Source of the DNA: CAZKXX01 sp964556705
GTDB taxonomy: Bacteria > Acidobacteriota > Terriglobia > UBA7540
Assembly: GCA_964556705.1 (NCBI GenBank)
Contig: CAZKXX010000014.1
Location: 1 to 52,788, forward strand
Reading direction: 5' to 3'
Length of the DNA stretch: 52,788 bases
The notes under the pieces were generated by a model. That model saw only the letters and a program-made list of their open reading frames with translations, was not told the origin of the DNA and did not search any database. Shown in pieces: positions 38,948-47,816 of this stretch. The translations under genes and the position numbers were made by a program. Numbering within the stretch: position 1 is the first letter of the stretch; each line of letters begins with the position of its first letter.

Positions 38948-39781
38948 ATGGCGATTCGAATGGTGGCTCTGGATCTCGACGGCACGCTGCTCAACAGCCG
39001 CTCGGAAGTTTCCGCGGCGAACGCCCGCGCGCTCGCGGAAGCGGCGGCGCGCGGCGTGCACCTGGTGGTCATCACCGGGCGGCGCTACCACTCGGCCGTC
39101 AAGTTCATTGCGCAGATTCCCTGCCCGGTCACGCTCATCACCTCGAACGGCGCGCGGATTACTTCTTCATCGGGCGAAGTCCTGCACCGGAATTTTCTTC
39201 CCGCCGCCATCGGGCGCGAAGCGCTCGAGCACACGCGCGAATTCCGTCCTTACGCGGCGGCGCTCTTCGATCGCCCGGACCGCGGGCAAATCACCATGCA
39301 GGAAGGCGCGGCGGCGGAAGGCCCGCTCGGCTGGTATCAGGCGGCGAGCGCCGAGTACCTGTTGATGGTGCCCGATCTCGAAGAACATCTCGAGCAGCAG
39401 CCGATTCAAATTCTCTTCGGCGGGCCGCCGGCCGTCATCGAACGCGTCGAGCCGCGGCTGCGCGAGGCCGCGTTCGCCGGCCACATTCACCTCTGCTGGA
39501 CGAAGTATCCGGAGCGCAACGTGGTCCTGCTCGACGTGATGAACCGCGGCTGCACGAAAGGTTCGGCGCTCCAGTTCTGGGCCGAGCGCCAGGGGCTCGC
39601 GCCCGGCGAAGTGATGGCCATGGGCGACAATTTCAACGACCACGAAATGCTCACCTTCGCGGGCCATCCGGTTGTCATGGCCAATCGCACGCCGGGCTTC
39701 GGCACGGACGGCTGGCGGCTGACGCTCTCGAACGACGAGGATGGGGTGGCGCACGCGCTCGAGTCCTACGTCCTGCGCTGA
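38948..39781 (+). CDS. HAD-superfamily hydrolase, Cof type
   Basis: 277 residues from the ATG at 38948. HAD motifs: nucleophile and acid/base Asp in ALDLDGTLLNS, motif II Thr in VVITGRR, Lys in CTKGSALQ, and the metal-binding acidic pair in MGDNFNDHEML. The C2B cap between TSNGA and motif III places it in the Cof subfamily, whose members dephosphorylate sugar phosphates or flavin mononucleotide. The substrate cannot be assigned. It is divergent from thrC and convergent with the lolA-like gene, leaving an 11-base gap downstream. Confidence 0.9.
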   Translation: MAIRMVALDLDGTLLNSRSEVSAANARALAEAAARGVHLVVITGRRYHSAVKFIAQIPCPVTLITSNGARITSSSGEVLHRNFLPAAIGREALEHTREFRPYAAALFDRPDRGQITMQEGAAAEGPLGWYQAASAEYLLMVPDLEEHLEQQPIQILFGGPPAVIERVEPRLREAAFAGHIHLCWTKYPERNVVLLDVMNRGCTKGSALQFWAERQGLAPGEVMAMGDNFNDHEMLTFAGHPVVMANRTPGFGTDGWRLTLSNDEDGVAHALESYVLR

Positions 39782-39792
39782 ACTGAAACCCT

Positions 39793-40458
39793 TCAGGGCT
39801 GCTCGATGACCTGCACGTCGGGCGGCGGCACCAGCCGGAACTGCGCGGGCTTGACCGCCACATTACGCGCGATGTCGTCAAACACAAACTCCATCGTGCT
39901 GCGGTCGGGATAGAAGATGAGGAGGCGGCGGATATCGAAATCCGGCGTGACTTCGATTTGGACTTCCCGATAGACGTCTTCGTGTTCTTTCCTGGGAAGC
40001 GCGCGCAGGACGGTGTTCGCCGGGTCGCTCGGACGCACGCCTTCGCCGAAAACAATCCGCCCGAAGACGCGCTTCAGATTGGGCCGCGAGAGCAGCAGGC
40101 GGAAGGGAATGCGCAGGTCGTCGCTTTCCTTCACCGTCGAACGGGTGAACTGGCGGTCTTCAGGAACGAAGAGGATGGCGTGCTTGCCGTCCGAAAGAAA
40201 GATTTTCTCTCCCGGGCGCGTGTAGTCCCAGCGCATCTTGCCGCCGCGCGCGAAAAGCACGCGGCCGCTCTCCACGCGGCGCCGCCCGCCCCAGATGTAG
40301 GTCTGCGTGAAATCCGCGCGCAGCGAGCGCACGTCGCGATAGCTGCGCTCGAAGGCGCGGACGTAATCGTCCACGGACGCGGCCGGCGCGTCAGCCGCGC
40401 GGCCTGCGCCCGCGGCCACAAACGTCAGCAGCAAGAGTCGGACGGCTTGACGCAGCAT
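39793..40458 (-). CDS. LolA-like outer-membrane lipoprotein carrier
   Basis: 221 residues from the ATG at 40458, with GAGG upstream, nine bases after the GT-C/TPR gene. A signal peptide (1-21) directs it to the periplasm. The LolA fold is indicated by VRSLRADFTQTYIWGGRR, SGRVLFARGGKMRWDYTRP and EKIFLSDGKHAILFVPEDRQ, the strand pattern that forms the hydrophobic half-barrel. LolA carries lipoproteins from the LolCDE complex to the outer membrane. LolCDE and LolB are not here. It is the last gene of the pilus-linked operon, so a dedicated carrier for an envelope or pilus lipoprotein is possible but unproven. Confidence 0.82.
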   Translation of the reverse strand: MLRQAVRLLLLTFVAAGAGRAADAPAASVDDYVRAFERSYRDVRSLRADFTQTYIWGGRRRVESGRVLFARGGKMRWDYTRPGEKIFLSDGKHAILFVPEDRQFTRSTVKESDDLRIPFRLLLSRPNLKRVFGRIVFGEGVRPSDPANTVLRALPRKEHEDVYREVQIEVTPDFDIRRLLIFYPDRSTMEFVFDDIARNVAVKPAQFRLVPPPDVQVIEQP

Positions 40459-40467
40459 TCGAAATCC

Positions 40468-42459
40468 TCACTCCCCGGGCGGCGCAGCGCCTTCCAGTTC
40501 GCGCACCTGCTCCAGCGCCCTCGCATTTCTCGGGTCGGTCTCGAGGCCCGCGCGATATTCCTTCAGCGCCTCGGCGCGGCGGCCGGCAGCCAGATAAAGC
40601 TCCGCGAGGTGAAAGCGCACTTCGCTGTCGAACGGGTCGAGCTCGCGCGCGCGAACGAACGCGGCTTCGGCCAGTTGGGGCTGGTCCTGAAGGCGGTACA
40701 CGGCGCCGAGCCCTTTGAAGGCGAACAAATTCGGCTGGCTTTCCGCCGAACGGCGATAGTGCTCTTCCGCATCCTTCAGCCGGCCTGTTGATACGTAAAG
40801 CTCCGCGATTTTCCGCCGCGCGTACACGTTGAGCGGTGAAAGCGCGAGAGCCGCCCGCAATTGCAGCTCCGCCTTGTCGAACTCGTCCTGCTCCAGATAA
40901 GCCACTCCCAGATTGAGATGCGGGTCGGTGTAATTCGGTTTGAGCCGCATGGCGCGCAGAAAATACTCTTCGGCTCGAGCGAAATCCTGACGCTCGGTCC
41001 GGACGAGCCCGAGATTGTTCAGGATGATGGCGTTGCGCGGCGCGAGTTCGTGGGCGCGCAGCCATTCGCGCTCCGCGGCCTCAATTTCGCCGCGCTTCCA
41101 GTACACGGTGCCGAGGTTGTTGCGGATGTGGTAGGAGCGCGGCGATTGCTCGAGCGTTTTCGTATAAAGCGTGATGTCGTCGCTCCAGTCGCCAACGCGT
41201 GTCACAATACGAATCGCGTAGAGGACTGAAATGAGCGCCAGCGCGCCCGCCAAGGCGCGCCGGCGGAGCGGCGGATGCTCCGCCGCGCGGCCCCAGAGCC
41301 CCACCCATCCCGCGGCCAGCAGCCAGCAGAAGGCCACCGAAGGGAGATAGAGATAACGCTCGGTGAAAACGTTCGAGGCCATCCAGCGCGGGTTGAGCAC
41401 GGGCGCGATGGTAACGGCAAACCAGAGGACGGCGAAGCTGAGCGGGCGCGCGCGCCTCCAGAGGAGCGCGCCCATCACCGCGAGCGCGCCCAGGCTCGCG
41501 AGTCCCGCCAGGACGCGCGGCTCGGTGAGCGCCGTGCTGCGCTCGAAAACGTAAAACGCGCAGAGTTCGAGCGGCCAGAGCAGCTTCCACACGTACTGCC
41601 CGGCGAGCGCGACGGCCGAAAGCAGCGTCTGCGACCACGTCAGATCAGAAATCTGGAGGACGGGCGCCAGCGCGCCGAAAAAACGAACCCGGAAAACCAA
41701 GTAGCCGAACGCGACGAGCCAGAGCAGGTAGTACCGCCCGACTTTCTGGGTGACCGTCGTCCGGTCACGATCGTCGCGGAAGAAGTGCTCGTAGGCGGTA
41801 GCGAGCGCGGGAAGCGTCAGTGCCGGCTCTTTCGAAATCAGCGCCAGGGAAAAACACGCCGTCATGGCGAGCAGCCTGCGGGGCGAGCGTCCGCCCTCGG
41901 GCGCCGCCGCGCGGACGAAAAACCAGAACGTGAGGAGATAGAACAGAGCGAGCTGCACGTCGGTGACGGCGGCAATCCAGGCCACCGACTCGGTGTGGAT
42001 GGGATGCAGCGCGAAGAGCAGCGCGGCAACAAAAGCCAGCAGGCGGTCGCGGAACATCCGCTCGGTCAGCGCGAACAGCACGAGCACGACGGCGGCGTGG
42101 AGAAGGATATTGACGAGATGAAAGGCGTAGGCCAGCGGGCCGAAAATCTGGTAGGTCAGCAGATAACCGAAGGTCATCATCGGCCGGTAGTAGTTCGAGA
42201 CGCCCTGCGCGCCGACGTACGACCACACGTTGGTCGTAAAAATCTCTTCGAGGTGTTCGAAACCCTGAAGGTAGGGGTTGTTGAGGACCTGCGTGTTGTC
42301 GTCGTAAACGAAACCGTTGGTGAGCGTCCCCGCGTAAGGTAGGAGCGCGGCGAGGAAAAGGACGGTCCAGCACGTCGCGGGAGAAATCCCGGCGCCCGGA
42401 GCGGCTCCGACGGCGGGTTCGGCGCCCGCCGGACCGGCAATGTCGCTTTCTCCGTTCAT
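40468..42459 (-). CDS. TMTC-like GT-C membrane protein with C-terminal TPRs (first of three)
   Basis: 663 residues from the ATG at 42459, which overlaps the PAP2 stop codon as ATGA. About ten membrane segments (residues 30-425) are followed by five or six TPR motifs (430-655). The first outer loop carries the acidic pair FVYDDNTQVLNNPYL, as expected for GT-C glycosyltransferases; HPIHTESVAWIAAVTD and SKEPALTLPA are further conserved blocks of the DUF1736/TMTC type. Eukaryotic TMTC proteins transfer mannose to secreted proteins from a lipid donor. A role as protein O-glycosyltransferase in the periplasm is an inference. Two relatives lie at 48639 and 50547, on either side of nothing but pilin genes. 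Confidence 0.85.
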   Translation of the reverse strand: MNGESDIAGPAGAEPAVGAAPGAGISPATCWTVLFLAALLPYAGTLTNGFVYDDNTQVLNNPYLQGFEHLEEIFTTNVWSYVGAQGVSNYYRPMMTFGYLLTYQIFGPLAYAFHLVNILLHAAVVLVLFALTERMFRDRLLAFVAALLFALHPIHTESVAWIAAVTDVQLALFYLLTFWFFVRAAAPEGGRSPRRLLAMTACFSLALISKEPALTLPALATAYEHFFRDDRDRTTVTQKVGRYYLLWLVAFGYLVFRVRFFGALAPVLQISDLTWSQTLLSAVALAGQYVWKLLWPLELCAFYVFERSTALTEPRVLAGLASLGALAVMGALLWRRARPLSFAVLWFAVTIAPVLNPRWMASNVFTERYLYLPSVAFCWLLAAGWVGLWGRAAEHPPLRRRALAGALALISVLYAIRIVTRVGDWSDDITLYTKTLEQSPRSYHIRNNLGTVYWKRGEIEAAEREWLRAHELAPRNAIILNNLGLVRTERQDFARAEEYFLRAMRLKPNYTDPHLNLGVAYLEQDEFDKAELQLRAALALSPLNVYARRKIAELYVSTGRLKDAEEHYRRSAESQPNLFAFKGLGAVYRLQDQPQLAEAAFVRARELDPFDSEVRFHLAELYLAAGRRAEALKEYRAGLETDPRNARALEQVRELEGAAPPGE

Positions 42460-43484
42460 GGCTTCTCTGGAGCTTTGTCGGCGACGGATTTCTCCGTGGC
42501 GTGCCCTTCCGCCGCCACCGGGGCACGTCTCAGCGCCGGCAGCGCCAGCGGCACGCGGATCTCACCGTAACGCTTGAACAGCGCGTTCGAAAGCCAGTAA
42601 CAGAGCGGGGCCAGAATCAGCCCCGCGACGACGTCCACGAGGTAATGGTAGCGAAGGTAAACGGTGGAAAACCACAGGCTCAGAATGAGCGGCGAAAGAA
42701 TCCAGAAAAGCGTTTTGGAATTGCGCCACGCGTAAAGCCAGACGACGAAGGAAATGCCGGTGTGGAGGCTCGGGAAGACGTCGCGCTTGATGCGCGCGAA
42801 GTCCATGAACTCAATCTGGCGGTTGATAAACTCGAGCGAGTGTCCGAGCGGGACGGTGAACTGGTCGCGCAGCGTGTACAGGGGCCCGACGGCCGGAACG
42901 AGAAGGTATCCGATGAGCCCGAAGAAGGTGATGACGAGCACGCCGGACATCATTTCGCGGAACCGCTCGCGCGAACGGCGGAGGTAGATGAAGCAGGCGA
43001 CGACGGGAATATTGAGAATGTGGAACGCGTAGGCGAACTCCATCCAGGCCGTGAGCGGCGCAGAGACGATGGGCTGCAAGGCCACGCTGGCCTGGAAACC
43101 GAACAGGCGCTGGTCCCACTCGATCAGCTCGGCGTCGCGGTCGCGCCCCATCAGGAGCAGCGTCGCGTCACCCCACAGCGTGTAGTACATGAGCAGGATG
43201 ACCAGGAACGGAAACCAGTCGCGAAAAATCTCCCAGTAAGGCCGCACGAATTCGCGGAGCCCGCCCGGCGCGGCGCGGCTGCCGGACTTGCCGGCCAGGA
43301 AATAATGCGCCAGCTCTTTCGCCATGAGCAGCGTGACGGCAGGAATGATGACCAGGACGTCGGCCGGACTGACGTCCTCCTGACGGACGCCTCGCAGGAC
43401 GATGCGGACACCCAGGTTGATGAGGAAGAAGGTGAGGGCCACGAGGTCTTCGAGCCGCAGGGTCAGGCTCCGGCTACTGGGCAT
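42456..43484 (-). CDS. PAP2-superfamily membrane phosphatase / phosphotransferase
   Basis: 342 residues from the ATG at 43484, overlapping the gene before it by 11 bases. About seven membrane segments. The PAP2 catalytic parts are FPSLHTGISFVVW and TVYLRYHYLVDVVAG (His and Asp); the first PAP2 motif (KxxxxxxRP) is not obvious, as in the inositol-phosphorylceramide-synthase-like branch. Such enzymes remove or transfer phosphate on lipids such as undecaprenyl diphosphate or phosphatidyl alcohols on the outer face of the inner membrane. Beside a GT-C enzyme it could recycle the lipid carrier of the sugar donor; that is an inference. Confidence 0.85.
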   Translation of the reverse strand: MPSSRSLTLRLEDLVALTFFLINLGVRIVLRGVRQEDVSPADVLVIIPAVTLLMAKELAHYFLAGKSGSRAAPGGLREFVRPYWEIFRDWFPFLVILLMYYTLWGDATLLLMGRDRDAELIEWDQRLFGFQASVALQPIVSAPLTAWMEFAYAFHILNIPVVACFIYLRRSRERFREMMSGVLVITFFGLIGYLLVPAVGPLYTLRDQFTVPLGHSLEFINRQIEFMDFARIKRDVFPSLHTGISFVVWLYAWRNSKTLFWILSPLILSLWFSTVYLRYHYLVDVVAGLILAPLCYWLSNALFKRYGEIRVPLALPALRRAPVAAEGHATEKSVADKAPEKP

Positions 43485-44238
43485 AGAGAGCCTTCAGGTC
43501 CTCAAAGCGGTTTCGCGCCTCGGAGGGAAATCCAAATTTGCGCGTTTCTTCCAGCACGTGGAGCGCGCCGGGAACGTTTCCCCGCAGAAAGTGGGCGTGC
43601 GCCAGACCTTCCACTGCGGCCTGCTGCGTGGGAAAAATCTGGAGGACTTCGAGAAAAGTCTTTTCGGCCTCGCCGAAATTCCGCTGCGCGGTGTACGCGT
43701 ATCCCTGGAGGACGTAAGGGGCCACGAACATCGGGTTTTCGCGAATCAGTTCGCCGGTGAGCGGATAGACGCGGTCGTACTGAGCCAGAAAATAATGCGC
43801 GGCGGCGAACCGGTAAGCGTCGGCGGGAGCCAGGCGGCCTCCGTTCAGAGCTTCGAGCGCGGGTCGGTCTTCGAGCAGCGATTCAAATTGTTGGGCGGAG
43901 AATTTGGCGGCCGCCAGGACTTGCCAGTAGGCGAGATTCGCCGGCCGGATCTCCACAGCGCGCCGGGAATTCGTGTAAGCGCGGGCGACTTCGCCCCGCG
44001 CGAGGCTCGACTGGCCGGTGCGGTGATAGATTTCCGCCGCCACGTCATAGCCCAGAAACCAGCCTCCCACCGCGACGAGCGCCAGGACCGCGGCGGCCAC
44101 CGTGGCGCGTACCCAGACCATCCGGCGGTCGGCGCCGGCGCGCACGGCCTCGCCCGCCGCCTTGACGGCCAGCAGTCCCAGAAAGGCCAGGCTCAGCGTC
44201 TTGAGCGCGGTCCAGAAAATGAAGCGGGCAATTTCCAC
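43474..44238 (-). CDS. Membrane-anchored TPR protein
   Basis: 254 residues from a GTG at 44238. Two N-terminal membrane segments (about 5-30 and 43-63) precede TPR-like helical repeats that should face the periplasm (EIYHRTGQSSLARGEVARAY, then APYVLQGYAYTAQRNFGEAE as seen in two repeats). It is not a recognised enzyme. TPR proteins act as scaffolds, and this one sits between another TPR protein and a PAP2 enzyme in an operon that starts with an ABC transporter beside pilin genes. The GTG lacks an obvious Shine-Dalgarno. Confidence 0.75.
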   Translation of the reverse strand: MEIARFIFWTALKTLSLAFLGLLAVKAAGEAVRAGADRRMVWVRATVAAAVLALVAVGGWFLGYDVAAEIYHRTGQSSLARGEVARAYTNSRRAVEIRPANLAYWQVLAAAKFSAQQFESLLEDRPALEALNGGRLAPADAYRFAAAHYFLAQYDRVYPLTGELIRENPMFVAPYVLQGYAYTAQRNFGEAEKTFLEVLQIFPTQQAAVEGLAHAHFLRGNVPGALHVLEETRKFGFPSEARNRFEDLKALYAQ

Positions 44239-44257
44239 AGAATGTGCTCGCCTGAAT

Positions 44258-45157
44258 TTACTCCAGCAGTCGGAGATTGACTTTGCTCTCGCCTGCCAGC
44301 ATCACACGCCCGTCCGGCGTCAGACGATAGGGGAGGCCGGTCGGGTCCCGCGGCACCGAACGCAGCAGGCCGGCCTCGATCATTTCACTCCAGGAGCGCG
44401 GCGCGCGCCCCTCGCGCTCGCGGAAGGCAGTGACGCGCGCCGTGAGGCCCTGCAAATCCTCCAGCGCTTGCAAGGCCGCCAGGTGTTCGAGGGCGCTCTG
44501 GCGGATCTGATCGTTGTCGGCGTGCTCGTAGATTTCCGACCAAAGGATGCGCGAGGTCTGGATCCCGCCGCCCTCGGCGCTGACCGTCGCGGCCAGGACC
44601 TTCATCCAGACCATCGCGCCGGGCCGCTCGCTGCCCGTCTGGAAAATTCGCGCCGCCGTATCGTAGTCTTTCAAGTCCCAATAGTAAATGAAGCCGAGGT
44701 CCTGCCAAAGCCGCCAGTAATCGGGGTTGGCGACGATTCCGCGGCGGAGGAGGTGCAACGCCTCCTCGGGCTGTCCGGCGCCATGGGGCGGGCTGCCGGA
44801 AAGGAACAGGGCGCCGAACCGGTAAGCGATCACGAGCTGCGGGTCCAGTTCGGTGGCGATGCGCAGCAGCGGCCCGAGAAGGTCGAAGCGCTCGGCGCCC
44901 TCCAGGCGCTGCCGCCCGAAATACTGGACGGCGCGCGTCCAGTAAATGTTGGCGAGCAAGCCTTCGTGGCCCAGGCTGAGTTTCCGCAGAAGCGCTCCTG
45001 AAGGGACGTAGAGCCGGTCGTCCGTCCGCTCGATCTGCCGCCACTGGCGGTCGATGCTCTGTTGCACCGGGACTGCGGCCAGCAACCCGGCGATAATCAG
45101 CGCGCCGCACGCGCGCCGCAAGAGTCGCTTGCCAGTCGTAGAGGGCTCGCCGTTCAT
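44258..45157 (-). CDS. TPR-like envelope protein of unknown function
   Basis: 299 residues from the ATG at 45157, overlapping the permease stop by ATGA. One N-terminal membrane segment (about 10-28) is followed by a helical repeat region (LLRRGIVANPDYWRLWQDLG is typical) and a C-terminal strand-rich tail with RDPTGLPYRLTPDGRV. Members with this tail are common in acidobacterial and deltaproteobacterial genomes, next to ABC transporters. By position it could correspond to PilG of the Myxococcus pilGHI group, but I see no sequence proof of that. It is probably anchored in the inner membrane with the repeats outside. Confidence 0.75.
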   Translation of the reverse strand: MNGEPSTTGKRLLRRACGALIIAGLLAAVPVQQSIDRQWRQIERTDDRLYVPSGALLRKLSLGHEGLLANIYWTRAVQYFGRQRLEGAERFDLLGPLLRIATELDPQLVIAYRFGALFLSGSPPHGAGQPEEALHLLRRGIVANPDYWRLWQDLGFIYYWDLKDYDTAARIFQTGSERPGAMVWMKVLAATVSAEGGGIQTSRILWSEIYEHADNDQIRQSALEHLAALQALEDLQGLTARVTAFREREGRAPRSWSEMIEAGLLRSVPRDPTGLPYRLTPDGRVMLAGESKVNLRLLE

Positions 45158-45948
45158 CGGAACTCACGCTCCTCGAAGATCAGAATCGCGGCCGAGATCA
45201 GGACAGCAATATAGAGCACCGCGTAAAGCGAATTTCCGAGCAGCAGGTAGGCCGGCAACGGCTGGCCGTGGGCGACGCGCGCGATGACGTTGAAGTCCCC
45301 GAAATTGGGGAGCAGATAGTAAAGGATCGAGGTCAGTTGCTCGACCAGGGCGCTGCCCGTCTCGCGCCCAAACCAGCGGATGTCGCCGAGAAAATTCCCG
45401 ATGATGTAAAGGCAGAAAGTGAACACGGCCGAAAGGACCGGCGTCGAGATGCAGGAAAACAGCAGCGCCACGGCCACCACCAGCGCCAGTTGCAGCAGGA
45501 TGCAGTACACCGCTTCCAGGGCGACCAGGTCCGCGGCGGTCAGTGTCCGTTTCTGGTAGAACAGCGCGAGATAAAATCCCGCCGTCATCACCGCCGTATT
45601 GATGAGCAGCGTCAGGAGCAGGCCGAAAAACTTTCCGATGATGAATTCGGCGCGGCGAACGGGCTTGGCCAGCAGGGTGAAGACCGTGCGCTTTTCGATT
45701 TCCTTCGAGACCAGGCCGATGCCGATAAAGATGGCCATGAGGAGACCGAACACCGTAATCGAGCTGAGGCCGAGGTTAACGATGATCGTTTCTTCCACTC
45801 CGACCGAGATGCTGCCGAAAAGAATCGCCGCGGCGATCAGGAGGAGGGCGAAGAAGATCAGGTTGTAAAGGACCTTCTCGCGCACCGATTCCTTGAAGGT
45901 GTGCCGCGCAATTGTTCCGATGCGGGAGAGGGCCATGGTTCCGTTCAT
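45154..45948 (-). CDS. ABC-2 type transporter permease (PilI-like by context)
   Basis: 264 residues from the ATG at 45948, overlapping the ATPase stop by ATGA; an ATG at 45936 also fits. Six membrane segments with the family start IARHTFKESVREKVLYNLIF and the conserved loop SKEIEKRTVFTLLAKPVRRA. It forms the membrane part of the transporter with the ATPase before it. In Myxococcus and Geobacter an ABC transporter of this kind (PilH-PilI) follows pilA and is needed for pilus assembly; the position here, just after two pilin genes, suggests the same job. The substrate is not known. Confidence 0.87.
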   Translation of the reverse strand: MNGTMALSRIGTIARHTFKESVREKVLYNLIFFALLLIAAAILFGSISVGVEETIIVNLGLSSITVFGLLMAIFIGIGLVSKEIEKRTVFTLLAKPVRRAEFIIGKFFGLLLTLLINTAVMTAGFYLALFYQKRTLTAADLVALEAVYCILLQLALVVAVALLFSCISTPVLSAVFTFCLYIIGNFLGDIRWFGRETGSALVEQLTSILYYLLPNFGDFNVIARVAHGQPLPAYLLLGNSLYAVLYIAVLISAAILIFEEREFR

Positions 45949-46913
45949 TCCGTCATCCTCACTCGAGCTTCGGAGGCCGGCGCGCCCTCGGCCGCGCCGA
46001 CTTTTTCGAGGAAATAGTCTTCGAGCGTCGCCTTCACGACGTTGAGCGAAACGATTCGGACCCGGGCCTTGACGATGGCTTCCACGGCCCGCGCCACATC
46101 CGATTCCTCGCGGATCTCCAGGCGGACGCGGTCGCCCGTCCGCACCGCCTGCCTGGCGTAGAGGCTCAGTTCACCCAGCAGTTCCGGGGTGGGGTTTTCG
46201 AGGACAATCTCCGTCGAAGTGACGCCGAGACGGAGAATTTCGTGCAACAGGCCGCAGCCCTCGAGCCGTCCCCGGTTGAGAATGGCCACCTGGTCGCAGA
46301 GGGTTTCGGCGTCGGAAAGGATGTGCGTGGAAAAAAGGATGGTCTTTTGCTGGCGCTTGAGTTCGAGGATGAGGTCGCGCACCTGGCGGCGGCCGACGGG
46401 GTCGAGCCCCGACATCGGCTCGTCCAGAATGACCAGCTCGGGGTCGTTGATGAGCGCTTGCGCGATGCCGACGCGCTGCACCATCCCCTTGGAATATTTT
46501 CTCAGCGGGACGTTACGGACTGTATCAAGGCCGACGCGTTCAAGCAATTCGCCCACGCGCCGGCGCCGCTCGTCGCTGCTCAGGCCGAACAGGTCCGCCA
46601 TGTATCCGAGAAATTCCTCCGCGGTCAGGTGGTCGTAGAAGTAGGGCTGCTCGGGAAGATATCCGAGCCTGCGGTGGGCGGCAATGTCGGCGGGAGGACG
46701 ATCGAAAAGCAGGGCCTTGCCGGAAGTGGGAAATACCAGGCCGAGGAGGATCTTGAGCGTCGTGCTCTTGCCGGCGCCGTTCGGCCCCAGCAACCCGAAA
46801 ACCTGCGAAGGCTCCACTTGAAAAGTCAGGCCGTCCAGGGCGCGCTTCGAGACCTTGCGCCAGAAGCCGACGGGGTAGTCTTTCGTCAGCTCAACCGTCT
46901 CGACAGCCGACAT
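45945..46913 (-). CDS. ABC transporter ATP-binding protein (PilH-like by context)
   Basis: 322 residues from the ATG at 46913, with AAGGA upstream; a GTG at 46928 is less likely. The ATPase domain is intact: Walker A LLGPNGAGKSTTLKILLG, Q-loop LGYLPEQPYFYDHLT, signature YSKGMVQRVGIAQAL, Walker B LVILDEPMSGLDP and switch His in STHILSD. The C-terminal 90 residues form the small beta domain often seen in ABC-2 drug or polysaccharide exporters. It is the first gene of a run of seven closely spaced minus-strand genes down to the lolA-like gene, and lies 93 bases after the second pilin gene. Confidence 0.9.
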   Translation of the reverse strand: MSAVETVELTKDYPVGFWRKVSKRALDGLTFQVEPSQVFGLLGPNGAGKSTTLKILLGLVFPTSGKALLFDRPPADIAAHRRLGYLPEQPYFYDHLTAEEFLGYMADLFGLSSDERRRRVGELLERVGLDTVRNVPLRKYSKGMVQRVGIAQALINDPELVILDEPMSGLDPVGRRQVRDLILELKRQQKTILFSTHILSDAETLCDQVAILNRGRLEGCGLLHEILRLGVTSTEIVLENPTPELLGELSLYARQAVRTGDRVRLEIREESDVARAVEAIVKARVRIVSLNVVKATLEDYFLEKVGAAEGAPASEARVRMTE

Positions 46914-46960
46914 GGTCCCTTCCCTCACGCGGGGCGTCGCGACGGGCTGCGCCGAGACCG

Positions 46961-46984
46961 GTGACGGCGCCCGAAACCCGTCAC
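46961..46984 (-). promoter_or_regulatory. Hairpin between the pilin and ABC-transporter genes
   Basis: GTGACGG (46961-46967) / CCGTCAC (46978-46984), loop of ten bases, 22 bases after the stop of the pilin gene. With no T tract it is not a classical terminator; it may protect the 3' end of the abundant pilin transcript or reduce read-through into the transporter genes. Confidence 0.35.
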
Positions 46985-47006
46985 TCAGCCTTGAGAAAAA
47001 TATAAC

Positions 47007-47498
47007 TCAATGGATGGGGGAATCGGAAGGCCCGGCGGGTACGCCGTAGGCCACCCGGATGACACCGCTGGCGTCGGTGTAGAAATGGCGCGAGCCGGTT
47101 CGGTCCTGAACTAACGGACGGGAGCGAAGCTCATAGTTCGTATAGACCGAGCCTCCTCCGGTGAGCGGGGTGTACTCAAACGTGTAACCGCTCTTGGCGC
47201 TGGTCGCGAGCACGTCGTCAATCAGGTCGGCGGCGTCGGCGGAGGCCGGTGTCCCGCTGGGCGGCGGGCCGAGTTGCGCAATGCTGCTCGAGTAGCCTCG
47301 CCCGTAGAAGGAGGCGTAGGTCACCTGGGCGCTGTTGATGGTCCGCGAAGAACTCACTGCTGAAGCCTCGTTGGAGGCGATCCGGGCGCGCATGAAATTG
47401 GGAATCGCAATCGCCGCGATGATCAGAATGATCGCCACGACGATGAGAAGCTCAATCAGCGAAAACCCTGCGTCCTTTCTCACGCTCGACCTCCTCAT
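47007..47498 (-). CDS. pilA: Type IV pilin, second of a tandem pair
   Basis: 163 residues from the ATG at 47498 with GGGGAGA upstream. The class III signal is clear: a short basic leader ending DAG, then FSLIELLIVVAIILIIAAIA, with Glu at position 5 of the mature protein. The globular part (ASNEASAVSSSRTINSAQVT, then YGRGYSSSIAQLGPPPSG) is of the short deltaproteobacterial/acidobacterial type and has no cysteine pair. It is paralogous to the pilin 318 bases upstream. It should be cleaved by the prepilin peptidase at 10248. It has its own sigma-54-like promoter and follows a terminator, so it can be regulated apart from the first pilin. Confidence 0.93.
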   Translation of the reverse strand: MRRSSVRKDAGFSLIELLIVVAIILIIAAIAIPNFMRARIASNEASAVSSSRTINSAQVTYASFYGRGYSSSIAQLGPPPSGTPASADAADLIDDVLATSAKSGYTFEYTPLTGGGSVYTNYELRSRPLVQDRTGSRHFYTDASGVIRVAYGVPAGPSDSPIH

Positions 47499-47588
47499 GT
47501 TCTCCCCGTCCGATTTCACGGGGGAGAAGGAGTGGTTGGTCTGCAAGCCCTGGCCCTCCGTGAGCCAGCATGGTCTGTAAGCAGAAGA

Positions 47589-47603
47589 GCAATTCAAACG
47601 CCA
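47589..47603 (-). promoter_or_regulatory. Sigma-54 promoter of the second pilin gene
   Basis: On the minus strand: TGGCGTTTGAATTGC, with GG at -24 and GC at -12 correctly spaced and the full TTGC box. The consensus is TGGCACGN4TTGC. Transcription would start near 47577, leaving a leader of about 79 bases before the ATG at 47498. Confidence 0.65.
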
Positions 47604-47747
47604 GACCTGTGACGAGATCTTGCCGCAGGCGGAACGCGAGCGCCCCAAGCTATTGGGAAATGTACACCACTTCGAGCGCACACTTCCAGTCTTTTGGCGT
47701 TGAGGCGCGGTCGCCGGTCAGCCCGCTCTCTGACCCAATTCAGTCGC

Positions 47748-47780
47748 TAAAAACAAGGGGGAGCCACAGCCTGGCTCCCC
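47748..47780 (-). terminator. Rho-independent terminator after the first pilin gene
   Basis: Perfect 9-bp stem GGGGAGCCA (47758-47766) / TGGCTCCCC (47772-47780) with a 5-base loop. Read on the minus strand the stem is followed by CTTGTTTTTAG. It lies 37 bases after the stop codon at 47817. Confidence 0.88.
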
Positions 47781-47816
47781 TCCGAGATGATACACCTTCG
47801 CGGCCCACACCCGAAA

